From XYB2-FULL-45-11 sp964355525 (lineage in GTDB: Bacteria; Patescibacteriota; Patescibacteriia; UBA9934; GWF2-40-263), in contig CAYHDY010000002.1 in assembly GCA_964355525.1 (NCBI GenBank), positions 1 to 53,637 on the forward strand: a DNA stretch of 53,637 bases. The letters run 5' to 3'. The translations under genes and the position numbers were made by a program. The notes under the pieces are model-generated. The model made no database searches. It was not told where the DNA came from and was given only the letters and a program-made list of their open reading frames with translations. This document shows positions 15,933-24,069 of the stretch, in pieces. Each line of letters starts with the position of its first letter. Positions within the stretch are counted from its first letter, which is position 1.

Positions 15933-17738
15933 ATGCAAAATGACACCGTGCCCACGCGTGTTTTGTTTCTCACGGCAATTGAACACGATATCTGGAAAGT
16001 GCTTTGCAAGCACGACTCGACAATTTCAATTTTTTCCCTTCCGATGGATCCGGACGCCTTTTATCGAATGTATGCGGAGGAATCGGCGGAAAGGAAGCAC
16101 TCTTCGGAAACGTACACGGCGGCGCTTCGTCGATTCATCGACCATGATTTGATTCAAGAAATCACGAGCGTTTCTCGCGATCGCAGATTTCTACTCTCTG
16201 TCGGTTGGCGGAAATTTCATGTGGTCTTGATTAATCGGCGGTTTGATCGATACGCAAGTCCTCTGTTTCTTTCGATCATTCGACAGCTGGAACAAGATCC
16301 GATTGGTTTGATCGAAAATCAGGATTACATTCCAAAGCGCGTTGAGGACTGGATCAAACAGAAATTTGCGCACGCGAATGCGCATTCGATTTGCACGACG
16401 ATCATCGGGTATTACGAAGGGAATAAGCGTTGCTTGGGAATCATTCACAGACTTCACGGCTCTCGGCGAAGTCTGTTGTGTTGGCCCGGATTCGAATGCG
16501 CGGAATTTCGTGAAATGGAAGTGCGACGTCATCGAACAGAGCCGGCGAGAGCGCGTCCGATCGAATTGCAAACGCGCGATCTGGATCTCATGGAACACAT
16601 TTTGCGAAACGGCGGACACGCAGACACAAACACACTCGCACACATGTTCTGGGGTTCGGTACATTCCGATTCCGCTCGACGTCGATTGCGTCTTCTGATC
16701 GATTCCAAAATTCTTTCATCGGCCGTTATCGGTACGCGCACATCGAACATCTACTTCGTCGCGCAACGCGGTTTCGATGTTCTTGTCGCCCGTCGACCGG
16801 AAACAAAAGATTTGCCCCTGCCCAATCCCAAAATCGTCCTTGCGGATTTGCGCGAGCGGCGGCTTCTCGATGTAATCGAAACTGAGATTGTCGATTCAGA
16901 AGCGCTGCGATCGGTGACAGGGGAACATCCGACAACAACGCAACTCGAGGAGGAAATGATGAATGATGAACAACCTGTCGAAACAGTGATATCTGCGTGG
17001 ACGACAAGGTGTCACCAGGATCATGCGCGAACGTTTCTTGCCATTGCAGACGGAACGTTCAGCGGTTCTCTCATGAAGGCCGTGACTTGGTCGTTTGTGA
17101 AATCATTGCGGCGTCGCGGGTTCCTTATCATGAAAGGGACGTCGAACGATGCGGAATGGACGATGGATGTCGCGGTTGCGCAGACGTTTCGATTCACGCC
17201 GAAAGCAGAAAAAACGCAATTGTCCATGATCACGGAAATATACGGAGAGGAAGACTCAAGACGCGTCTCGACGGATCAGTGGCGTCAGGATCTCGAAGCG
17301 ATTATCGCCGGAAAACCCATCGAAACGCAGTCGGTTCCCGCAATGGCGGTACGAGTAAAATCCGCGCCACCACCACCTCCTTTCGAAGATCCTTCCACCT
17401 TCGCTGAAGCTTCGGTGGACAGGTCGGCTTCGGTCGAACCGAAGTTTATCCTGAGCGGAGTCGAAGGGCTCAGGATGACGCATGCGGCAGATGGAGAGAT
17501 AGTCGAAGAAACGGATGACGATCTCAAACTTCGACAGAAAGATCTTCGTCGTCGCATCGATGAGGCGGAAGACGAACTCGAACGTTTGCGAATGGAAGAA
17601 CAAGAATTGTCTCGAGAACGAGATCTTCGAAAGCTCAAGAAACGCAAAGCGGCTGCGGACGAACTCGAGCGAGAATTGGATCTCGTTACGAATCGCGAGC
17701 AAAACCTTGCAAAAAGGCTCTTTGAAATCGGAAAATAA
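15933..17738 (+). CDS. Winged-helix replication-relaxation-like protein with coiled coil
   Basis: The 601-residue protein has a central winged-helix segment (RDLDLMEHILRNGGHADTNT and LAHMFWGSVHSDSARRRLRL, ending YFVAQRGFDVL, about residues 212-290) that resembles the replication-relaxation family found on plasmids and mobile elements. A second helical region follows (about 345-440). Next are a Pro-rich linker (APPPPPFEDP) and a repeat-encoded insert (about residues 488-515). The C-terminal 90 residues form a charged coiled coil (RRRIDEAEDELERLRMEEQELSRERD). It lies upstream of a solitary ParB on the same strand, which supports a role in DNA maintenance. Family assignment is by eye and tentative. 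Confidence 0.6.
   Translation: MQNDTVPTRVLFLTAIEHDIWKVLCKHDSTISIFSLPMDPDAFYRMYAEESAERKHSSETYTAALRRFIDHDLIQEITSVSRDRRFLLSVGWRKFHVVLINRRFDRYASPLFLSIIRQLEQDPIGLIENQDYIPKRVEDWIKQKFAHANAHSICTTIIGYYEGNKRCLGIIHRLHGSRRSLLCWPGFECAEFREMEVRRHRTEPARARPIELQTRDLDLMEHILRNGGHADTNTLAHMFWGSVHSDSARRRLRLLIDSKILSSAVIGTRTSNIYFVAQRGFDVLVARRPETKDLPLPNPKIVLADLRERRLLDVIETEIVDSEALRSVTGEHPTTTQLEEEMMNDEQPVETVISAWTTRCHQDHARTFLAIADGTFSGSLMKAVTWSFVKSLRRRGFLIMKGTSNDAEWTMDVAVAQTFRFTPKAEKTQLSMITEIYGEEDSRRVSTDQWRQDLEAIIAGKPIETQSVPAMAVRVKSAPPPPPFEDPSTFAEASVDRSASVEPKFILSGVEGLRMTHAADGEIVEETDDDLKLRQKDLRRRIDEAEDELERLRMEEQELSRERDLRKLKKRKAAADELERELDLVTNREQNLAKRLFEIGK
17394..17477. repeat. Dispersed repeat inserted in frame inside a gene
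   Basis: TCCACC...GGTGGA, a TTCGGTCGAACCGAA hairpin and ATCCTGAGC...GGCTCAGGAT follow one another. Copies of the parts occur in intergenic DNA at 9.5, 23.97, 21.47 and 1.4 kb. Here the block is translated as about 28 residues (FAEASVDRSASVEPKFILSG in the middle) between a Pro-rich linker and the coiled coil. Confidence 0.8.
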
Positions 17739-17746
17739 ACCTCTTG

Positions 17747-17774
17747 TCACTCGAACCGTTCGGGTGATTTTTTT
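17747..17774 (+). terminator. Terminator after the winged-helix gene
   Basis: TCACTCGAA / TTCGGGTGA stem with 3-base loop and seven Ts. Confidence 0.9.
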
Positions 17775-17786
17775 GTGGTGTGTCTC

Positions 17787-17815
17787 TTGACAATTTCACG
17801 ATATTTGCATAAGAT
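17787..17815 (+). promoter_or_regulatory. Promoter of parB-like gene
   Basis: TTGACA (17787-17792), 17-base spacer, TAAGAT (17810-17815). The leader holds the stem CTTCGA-TTCA-TCGAAG (17852-17867), six bases before the SD GAGGAGG (17874-17880). Confidence 0.8.
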
Positions 17816-17887
17816 CTTCCCTTCCGTTCATTCTCAATTCAACCCAAAACCCTTCGATTCATCGAAGTTCTTCGAGGAGGTGTCTTC

Positions 17888-18823
17888 ATGGATGATGTGC
17901 AAGCTTTTGCGAAAGGAATGGAACAGGCAGAAGTTGCGTACTGGATTCCGATGGAACTCATCGAGACGGATGCGGACCAGCCGCGAAAGTTTTTCGATGA
18001 AGAAGGAATGGATGAGCTGAAAGGCTCGGTCAAGGAAAACAAGCAACGGCTTCCGATCCACGTCCGGCCATCGCCGACGTTCGAGCAGGACCGCAAGTTC
18101 ATCATCGTCTCCGGCGAGCGGCGCTGGCGGGTTGCGAAAGATCTCGGAGAAACTCGCATCCGTGCGTTTATCATGCTCGAAAAAGGCATAGATGCGTTCA
18201 ACTGGAGCTTTATCGAGAATCTCAATCGTCGCGGGTTCACTCCGATGGAAGAAGCACAGGGCTTGCTCCGGTATCTGAATGAAGGGCTCACGCTCGCGCA
18301 GATCGCACAGAAAACCGGAAAATCGGTTTCCCACGTTCAGCAAACGCTGCTCTTGAACGAGTTGCCACTGCCGCTACAAGAGAAAGTTGCTACGGGAAAA
18401 CTCGCGGCATCGACCGGCATGGTTCTCGTGAAGGGATGTGATACACAAGCGGAAATGACGGATACTATGAACGAGCTCACAAGGGATGCTCCTGGTTCAC
18501 ACGGACTGAGCTATAAACGACTGACCGCCAACAAAGTGAAGGCGCACATCGAACGTCGCAAGCAGTTGAGGGAACAGAAGGAGAACGGAGACACGCCGGG
18601 TGTGGCCGCGCGCAAGGAACTCGCGAAGTGCTTGGAACCTGCAGCGACGGCACTCTTCGGACTTCTCGACGAGATCGTCGCGCTCGGCGAGGAAAGCGCG
18701 GCAAACTTCGAAGCAACGTGGTCGATGATTCCGAAGCCGAAGCGCAGCGGCATCGAAGCCACACTCGAAGCGATTCGCATTCGCATCGAGAAAACGCAAG
18801 CCCTCATCGCCTCCGGAAAGTAA
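17888..18823 (+). CDS. ParB/Spo0J-family protein, solitary
   Basis: The 311-residue protein has the ParB N-terminal CTP-binding domain: LIETDADQPRKFFDEEGMDELKGSVKEN, box II VSGERRWRVAKDLG, and box III FIENLNRRGFTPMEEAQGL. It is followed by a helix-turn-helix (LAQIAQKTGKSVSHVQQTLLLNELP). The C-terminal part (about 200-311) is helical. ParB normally binds parS and loads SMC with a ParA partner. No parA and no perfect parS (TGTTTCACGTGAAACA) is visible nearby, so this may be an accessory ParB-like regulator (as in KorB or Noc). The promoter, SD and terminator are its own. Confidence 0.85.
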   Translation: MDDVQAFAKGMEQAEVAYWIPMELIETDADQPRKFFDEEGMDELKGSVKENKQRLPIHVRPSPTFEQDRKFIIVSGERRWRVAKDLGETRIRAFIMLEKGIDAFNWSFIENLNRRGFTPMEEAQGLLRYLNEGLTLAQIAQKTGKSVSHVQQTLLLNELPLPLQEKVATGKLAASTGMVLVKGCDTQAEMTDTMNELTRDAPGSHGLSYKRLTANKVKAHIERRKQLREQKENGDTPGVAARKELAKCLEPAATALFGLLDEIVALGEESAANFEATWSMIPKPKRSGIEATLEAIRIRIEKTQALIASGK

Positions 18824-18829
18824 TCTCTC

Positions 18830-18853
18830 GCCTTGCTCATGCAGGGCTTTTTT
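18830..18853 (+). terminator. Terminator after parB-like gene
   Basis: GCCTTGC-TCAT-GCAGGGC followed by six Ts. Confidence 0.88.
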
Positions 18854-18871
18854 ATTACGTCGCTCAAACGA

Positions 18872-18900
18872 TTGACAAAATTCGTTTTTTCCCGCACACT
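18872..18900 (+). promoter_or_regulatory. Promoter of the CPBP protease gene
   Basis: TTGACA (18872-18877), 17-base spacer, CACACT (18895-18900). A short leader with SD GGAGG precedes the ATG. Confidence 0.7.
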
Positions 18901-18930
18901 CGCGTTTACCGTTCTTTGGAGGAAGTCTGA

Positions 18931-19461
18931 ATGATTCGTTGGCTTGAGTCGGAAGCACACGGGAAAAAAGCGTTGATGTGGATTCTGATCTGTGTTGTTG
19001 CAGGATACACATACAGTTTGCTCACAGTGACGCTCATGCGTAAATTCGACATGCCCCTCTCGCGGAGTCACGACGAGGGGATACCGATCGTATCTGTGTT
19101 TTCATTTTTCCCCCTTGTGTGTGGTTGCACGATCGAAGAAGTCTTGTACAGACTGCCGCTCGCACTCTTGTTGCTACTGCGTCTTCATATCCTTCGTTTC
19201 GATCAGCGTCCGATCAACACGTGGCCGTTTATTTTCTTGGCTGTTGCTATTCTATCCGTTGGTTTCGGCTACGCACACGGCGGTGTTGATCACATCTTTG
19301 TGCAAGGCGTCACCGGATTTTGCTTCAGTCTTTTGTTTATCAAATGCGGCGGCAACAACGGAAGATTTGTGAAAGCACTCGCTTGCACCATCATCGCCCA
19401 CTTCCTGTTCAACGAAATTGAATACGCCCGACTGTCTCTCAAAGGCATAACCGAGTTCTAA
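18931..19461 (+). CDS. CPBP-family intramembrane metalloprotease
   Basis: The 176-residue membrane protein carries the three CPBP (CAAX protease/Abi) motifs: EEVLYR, FGYAHG with the His, and HFLFNE near the C-terminus. About five hydrophobic segments are visible. Such proteins cleave within the membrane; in bacteria they are linked to bacteriocin self-immunity or protein maturation, while the target here is unknown. The gene has its own promoter, a GGAGG SD and a T-tailed terminator. Confidence 0.85.
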   Translation: MIRWLESEAHGKKALMWILICVVAGYTYSLLTVTLMRKFDMPLSRSHDEGIPIVSVFSFFPLVCGCTIEEVLYRLPLALLLLLRLHILRFDQRPINTWPFIFLAVAILSVGFGYAHGGVDHIFVQGVTGFCFSLLFIKCGGNNGRFVKALACTIIAHFLFNEIEYARLSLKGITEF

Positions 19462-19465
19462 CCTG

Positions 19466-19490
19466 TCGACGAATGTTCGTCGATTTTTTT
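19466..19490 (+). terminator. Terminator after the CPBP gene
   Basis: TCGACGAA-TG-TTCGTCGA followed by seven Ts. It faces the terminator of the leftward helicase. Confidence 0.9.
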
Positions 19491-19494
19491 GTTC

Positions 19495-19521
19495 AAAAAA
19501 AGAACAGGTGAAAACCTGTTC
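19495..19521 (-). terminator. Terminator of the SF2 helicase gene
   Basis: GAACAGGT / ACCTGTTC with a 4-base loop; on the minus strand seven Ts follow. Confidence 0.88.
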
Positions 19522-19527
19522 GAGAAA

Positions 19528-21450
19528 TTATGCGTAGGCTCCGCCCGAGCGAAGAATTTTGCGCATGTCATTGATGTTGTAGTACCAGGTCGGACTGCCG
19601 GTTGAAGGCTTTTTCAATTGCCTCCGAACCGTGTCGTATGCAATGAGCAAGTCGGCGGTGTCATCGCCAACGCGAAGCAGTTGCCGCAGAGAATTTTTAT
19701 TTGCCCAAACGCCGTCTTCATCTTCAAACCACATCGGTTGTCCGGCTTTCTTTGTGGCGATGAGATCTTCACAGAGCTTCTCGACTTCCGAGAGTGCGTA
19801 GAACGGAATGACCGCTCCGCGCAGGTCTCGTCCTGGGCGAGAGCGAATCGTTTTTTCTTTTGTCGCCTGCACACACCGTTTGGTGATGGTTGGAATGCTG
19901 ACCGGAACGATTTTTGCGAGAGCGGTCGGATGTCCCCAAATGTCTCCATCCGCACGGAACGTTCCGTCCTCACCCGCCCAGTAATCAATCTCGATTCCTT
20001 CTACATGCACGAGAACCGGTTTCACCCAGTCCGGAAGAAACGGAGACAGGCTCGTGTTTGTTTCCGTCGCTTCACTCGTGTCTGACTTGACGACGCGCGG
20101 TTTGAATCCGCGTCGGAATTTTCTTCCTTTTTTCGGACCGACGAGAATTCCTCGTTCAGCGACGTAGCTTCCCGGAGGGGCGAACAGCATCGGCGCGGAC
20201 AGAGGTGCCATGCGCGGGTTGCGTGGTTGCACATCGATTACGAGCGCGACTTTGTATTTATCTTCCGTGCCCGGACGTAGAACGCGACCGATGCATTGCG
20301 TGTACACGACGCGCGAGCGCGTCGGGCGCAGCATGAGACACACGTCCGCATTTTGCGCATCGACTCCTTCGCGCAAAACCATCACGGAGGTGAGAACTTT
20401 GAAATCATCGGCCTTGAACGCCTTGAGCATGATATTACGGTCGGTGTCGGATGTACCGCCGTGAATGCACGCGGCCGGAATGCCTTTGCTCGCGAGAGCG
20501 TCGGCGAGCGATTGCGCCATTTTCACACTGGGACAAATCGCGAAGACTTGATGATTGAACAGATCGTAATCCGGATCTTCGTACAGCCGGCAGACCGCTT
20601 CGGTGAGCACCGGCCAATACTGAATCATCATCGCCTGAAGCGAGGCTTGATCGTAATCCTGACCGCCCTCCGCCGAATTGACAATCGGGAGAGTGTCGAG
20701 CGGCATGTCGAGTTGAAGGCGCGACCACGCAAGCGGCGCGAGCCAACCGGATTCAATACCCCATCGAATCGAACGTTCATCGATGCACGTTTGAAAGTGC
20801 GTCTTTGCGATGCGATCGATTGGTGCGTACATAGTGAGTCCGTTGTCCATGATGACGGGAACGGATCCGCCTTTTGCGCTGTTCGAGAGATAGTCCGGCG
20901 TTGCTGTCGTGCCGACAATGACGCTTTTCTCAAACGAGTTGAGGGCGATTTGCGCGGGCTTGATGTATCCCCAGTGACACTCGTCCCACACGATGAGGTG
21001 CGGATCGAAATCACGGCGGAGTTCCGCGTGGTGCAGAATGAAACTTTCGTCCGTGCTGACAACGACTTCGGAAAACTCATGTCCGTACACAGCGATGAGA
21101 TCGCCGTCATCGTTCAGAATTTTTCCGAGACTGCTCAAATGTCCGATGACGCCGCCCGTGAACTTCGCAACTTTGCGCGCGGTTTGTTCCACCAAGATTT
21201 TGGTCGGGACGATGATGAGACAGCGCATGCCGCTGCAGTGCCGAACGATTCCCGAGAACCAAACCGTTTTTCCAAGTCCGGTCGCGTGTGCAAGATAGCA
21301 ACGTTTCGTCGCTGTTTCATCGAGGAGAAAATCTCTGAACTTTTCCGCGGCCTCGCGTTGATAGTCTCGCAACGGGTCCGGCATGCTTGTGTCTGCGAGC
21401 ATGTTGTCCACGCGCTTGGCAAGCATTTTTCGAATTTCGATGTGTTCCAA
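19528..21450 (-). CDS. SF2 (ResIII/SSL2-like) helicase with duplicated C-terminal module
   Basis: The 640-residue ATP-dependent helicase starts LEHIEIRKML. It has PLRDYQREAAEKF as the Q-like motif, Walker A ATGLGKT, DECH box (LIVWDECHWG), GTTATP as motif III, and a second RecA domain with ICPSVKMAQSL, VLTSVMVLREGVDAQNADV and QCIGRVLRPG (motifs V and VI). After about residue 470 come two related modules (GDIWGHPTALAKIV... and DGVWANKNSLRQLL...), possibly DNA-binding. I chose the TTG at 21450: AAGGAGG sits six bases upstream, while the longer frame runs into the terminator of the next gene. Specific function is unknown. Confidence 0.85.
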   Translation of the reverse strand: MEHIEIRKMLAKRVDNMLADTSMPDPLRDYQREAAEKFRDFLLDETATKRCYLAHATGLGKTVWFSGIVRHCSGMRCLIIVPTKILVEQTARKVAKFTGGVIGHLSSLGKILNDDGDLIAVYGHEFSEVVVSTDESFILHHAELRRDFDPHLIVWDECHWGYIKPAQIALNSFEKSVIVGTTATPDYLSNSAKGGSVPVIMDNGLTMYAPIDRIAKTHFQTCIDERSIRWGIESGWLAPLAWSRLQLDMPLDTLPIVNSAEGGQDYDQASLQAMMIQYWPVLTEAVCRLYEDPDYDLFNHQVFAICPSVKMAQSLADALASKGIPAACIHGGTSDTDRNIMLKAFKADDFKVLTSVMVLREGVDAQNADVCLMLRPTRSRVVYTQCIGRVLRPGTEDKYKVALVIDVQPRNPRMAPLSAPMLFAPPGSYVAERGILVGPKKGRKFRRGFKPRVVKSDTSEATETNTSLSPFLPDWVKPVLVHVEGIEIDYWAGEDGTFRADGDIWGHPTALAKIVPVSIPTITKRCVQATKEKTIRSRPGRDLRGAVIPFYALSEVEKLCEDLIATKKAGQPMWFEDEDGVWANKNSLRQLLRVGDDTADLLIAYDTVRRQLKKPSTGSPTWYYNINDMRKILRSGGAYA

Positions 21451-21523
21451 GAGCACCTCCTTGCTGCAAACCCTGAGCTTGTCGAAGGGTCGAAGAGTGA
21501 TTGTGCCGAAAACAGCACCGAAC

Positions 21524-21552
21524 AATTTGCCACAAAACAACCGTGTTGTCAA
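21524..21552 (-). promoter_or_regulatory. Promoter of the SF2 helicase gene
   Basis: TTGACA (21547-21552), 17-base spacer, CAAATT (21524-21529) on the minus strand. The leader contains the repeat-derived stem ACCCT...AGGGT (about 21473-21494) just before the SD. Confidence 0.7.
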
Positions 21553-21563
21553 TCGTGGCCAAT

Positions 21564-21588
21564 TAAAAAAAGCCCACATGTGTGAGCT
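21564..21588 (-). terminator. Terminator of the HrpB-like gene
   Basis: AGCTCAC-ACATG-TGGGCT type stem (minus strand) directly after the stop, followed by seven Ts. Confidence 0.85.
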
Positions 21589-23877
21589 TTAGCTTTGCAG
21601 AAGTCGTGCGACCAAATTATCGGTGACGCGAACGTTTGCGACGAGAGAGACGGATGTCGACGCGATTGCATCGTTCGGAATGGGAAAGATGCGCCATTCA
21701 GGGGTGATGACGATTTCGTTTCCGTATCGCTTCACGGACGCCCAGTATTCCCCGGGTTCCGGTTCGCCGAGAACGGGAACGACGACGCCGTCGATGACAC
21801 ATGAGCGCAGTTCCGTTCTCGCATGTGCACGTTCGATGAGAACACGAGTGAGGCCGAGTTCGCGCGCACGAGCCGCGGTTTTTTTCTGAATCTCTTGCGC
21901 TTCTTTCAAACTCACGAACGAACCGCTTGCTTGCGCAAGGCACAAGTCGAGATACCGTTCTTCCATGGCAACGCGGGCGAGTCCCGTCGTTTTGAAGAAG
22001 TCGAGAATTTCGAGATGCATCGTAAACAGATGCGGAGCGACTTGTCGGATCTCGGACAGATCGATTTCCATCAGCATGGACATGGTCGCCACGCGATCGA
22101 CCGTTTTTTTCTTCGGAAGAAACAAACTGCCGGCGATGAGGAATTCCGATCGGACGGCCGAGTGTTCCGTTCGTTTCACCGCGGCACCCGTTGCGAGACG
22201 ATACGATCCGTTTTCTTGTTTCCGCGCGACGCGATCCACAAGTCCAGCGGCGATTGATCGCATGATTGCTTGTCTCGACACTCTTCCTCGGTTATGCGCT
22301 GCCTGTCGTTCTTTCGCTGTTTTCATGAGTGACCATTTGACGCGTGTCGCTTCCGACAAGGCTTCCATACTCAGGAAGTTGTTCTGACACCACATGAATT
22401 GGCGATCTTTTTTGACGAATGTTTGAAAGACGATAAGCAGTGTGTCGAAGTCGGACATACGACTCATGGCGAATCGTTGATGTGCCTCGCGTGCGGCGTT
22501 TGCTTTTTCGGGCGGAGTGAGAAAGATGCTTTTACCCGAGAGGAGCGCGACGATCGTGCTGATTTCATCGGCGCATCCGTTTCGTTCTGACTCGACCATC
22601 ATACGTGCGAGACGCGGCGAGAGCGGATAGTGCAACATGGCGAAACCGGTTCGCGTCAACTGACCTTTGTCATCGAGTGCACCGATCATCATGAGTAATT
22701 TTTCGCCGGCCGCGAGTTTTTCCGCACTCGGCCGTTCGAGAAACTTGAACTCCTGAATGTTTCGAATTCCTGCCGCTTTCAAAACGAGAATCGCGGTTGA
22801 GATATCTTGTCGTAGAATTTCTGGTTGCGATCGTTTATCGAGTTTCTTGTGTTGCGTCTGTGACCACAAGCGCAAACAATATCCGGGACTTTCTCGTCCA
22901 GCCCGTCCCGCACGTTGATTCGCGGAGGCTTGCGAGATGTTTTGCAATTCGAGGACATCGATGCCGACATCATCATGATACGAAGATTGTCGCTCGAGTC
23001 CTGCGTCAACCACCATGGTGACTCCCGGAATCGTAAGCGACGTTTCTGCCACGTTCGTTGCAAGCACAATTTTACGACCGCTCACTGTTGCGAATACTTG
23101 ATCCTGTTCTTCGCCACGGAGTTCTCCGTGCAAAGGCAGAATCGTCGCGTTCGACAGGTTGGCATCGAGTAAACATTTCTGTGCGCGACGAATTTCTTGT
23201 TTTCCGGGAAGGAATGCAAGAATGTCGCCGGCGTGAAGTTCCGTGTGTAATCGGACGATCTGTTCGGAAACCGCGCGAGCGATTTCGTGCGGATTTGGAC
23301 GCTTGCGTGCGTACTCGATCGTAACGGGATGTTCTCGACCTTCCGATGCAAGAACTTCAGCAGCGAGAAATTCTTTCACGTGATCTTGCTCGTGCAACGT
23401 CGCAGACATCACGACAAGCTTGATCGACGATGAGGCACTTTGTTGCCGTCGCAAAAGGGCGAGACACAAGTCCGACATCATGCGACGTTCGTGAAATTCA
23501 TCGAAGATCACAACGTCTGTTCCGGAAAGCGATGCGTCTTTTTCGAGAAGCCGCAGAAGCAATCCGTCCGTCATGAAAACGAGACGCGTTTTTTCCGATG
23601 TGCAGGAATCGAATCGCGTGATGTATCCGACTTCACTTCCGAGTGCAATGCCACGCTCTTCGCAAATGCGACGAGCAGCGGCACGACACGCGACGCGTCG
23701 CGGTTCGAGCACAATGATTTTGCGAACGCCGAGCGTTGCATCGTCGAGAATCGCTTGCGGAACCTGCGTGGTTTTTCCCGAACCGGTTGCGGACGTGATG
23801 ATCAGATTCGATCCCGCGCGAAGCGAGGAAAGAATTTGCGGAATCAATCCCGCGATCGGCAATGTTGTCTCGAGCAT
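21589..23877 (-). CDS. DEAH-type ATP-dependent RNA helicase (HrpA/HrpB-like)
   Basis: The 762-residue protein has Walker A SATGSGKTTQVPQ, motif Ia VLEPRRVACRAAA, a DEFH box (VVIFDEFHERR) in place of DEAH, SAT motif VVMSATL, motif V IVLATNVAETSLTIPGV, and motif VI QRAGRAGRESPG. The helicase-associated region (LERPSAEKLAAGEKLLMMIGAL and on) follows the core. Family members act on RNA in processing or translation. The start at 23877 follows GGAGG by six bases; the longer frame to 23973 lacks an SD and would include the promoter. A 6-bp leader stem (CGCATC/GATGCG) lies between the promoter and the SD. Confidence 0.92.
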   Translation of the reverse strand: MLETTLPIAGLIPQILSSLRAGSNLIITSATGSGKTTQVPQAILDDATLGVRKIIVLEPRRVACRAAARRICEERGIALGSEVGYITRFDSCTSEKTRLVFMTDGLLLRLLEKDASLSGTDVVIFDEFHERRMMSDLCLALLRRQQSASSSIKLVVMSATLHEQDHVKEFLAAEVLASEGREHPVTIEYARKRPNPHEIARAVSEQIVRLHTELHAGDILAFLPGKQEIRRAQKCLLDANLSNATILPLHGELRGEEQDQVFATVSGRKIVLATNVAETSLTIPGVTMVVDAGLERQSSYHDDVGIDVLELQNISQASANQRAGRAGRESPGYCLRLWSQTQHKKLDKRSQPEILRQDISTAILVLKAAGIRNIQEFKFLERPSAEKLAAGEKLLMMIGALDDKGQLTRTGFAMLHYPLSPRLARMMVESERNGCADEISTIVALLSGKSIFLTPPEKANAAREAHQRFAMSRMSDFDTLLIVFQTFVKKDRQFMWCQNNFLSMEALSEATRVKWSLMKTAKERQAAHNRGRVSRQAIMRSIAAGLVDRVARKQENGSYRLATGAAVKRTEHSAVRSEFLIAGSLFLPKKKTVDRVATMSMLMEIDLSEIRQVAPHLFTMHLEILDFFKTTGLARVAMEERYLDLCLAQASGSFVSLKEAQEIQKKTAARARELGLTRVLIERAHARTELRSCVIDGVVVPVLGEPEPGEYWASVKRYGNEIVITPEWRIFPIPNDAIASTSVSLVANVRVTDNLVARLLQS

Positions 23878-23923
23878 CTGGAACCTCCAAGGTACGCGCA
23901 TCTTGTTTTGGATGCGGCTGAAA

Positions 23924-23952
23924 AGAGTAGGAGTTTTTGGTGATTCTGTCAA
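23924..23952 (-). promoter_or_regulatory. Promoter of the HrpB-like gene
   Basis: TTGACA (23947-23952), 17-base spacer, TACTCT (23924-23929) on the minus strand. Confidence 0.75.
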
Positions 23953-23967
23953 TGCGAAACACCTCTC

Positions 23968-24035
23968 CTCCACCTTCGCCGAGGCTTCGGTGGACAGGCC
24001 GACCCTCTCCTTCGAAAGGAGAGGGGGAACGCGGG
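23968..24035. repeat. Dispersed hairpin repeat, CTTCGCCGAGGCTTCGG type
   Basis: TCCACC...GGTGGA followed by CCCTCTCC...GGAGAGGG with a TTCGAAA loop. The first half matches the copy inside gene 15933 (17394-17420) almost base for base. Confidence 0.8.
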
Positions 24036-24040
24036 GAAAA

Positions 24041-24064
24041 GAAAAACGACGCGGGGTGCGTCGT
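24041..24064 (-). terminator. Terminator of the rnc-sigma-zinc finger operon
   Basis: ACGACGC / GCGTCGT stem with 5-base loop, followed on the minus strand by TTTTTC. Confidence 0.8.
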
Positions 24065-24069
24065 GAGGG

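Noticed and set aside
20296..21585. Long open frame of 429 codons on the plus strand
   Set aside because: It lies antisense to the SF2 helicase, whose Walker A, DECH and motif VI are unambiguous. It reads as an R/E-rich shadow with no SD.
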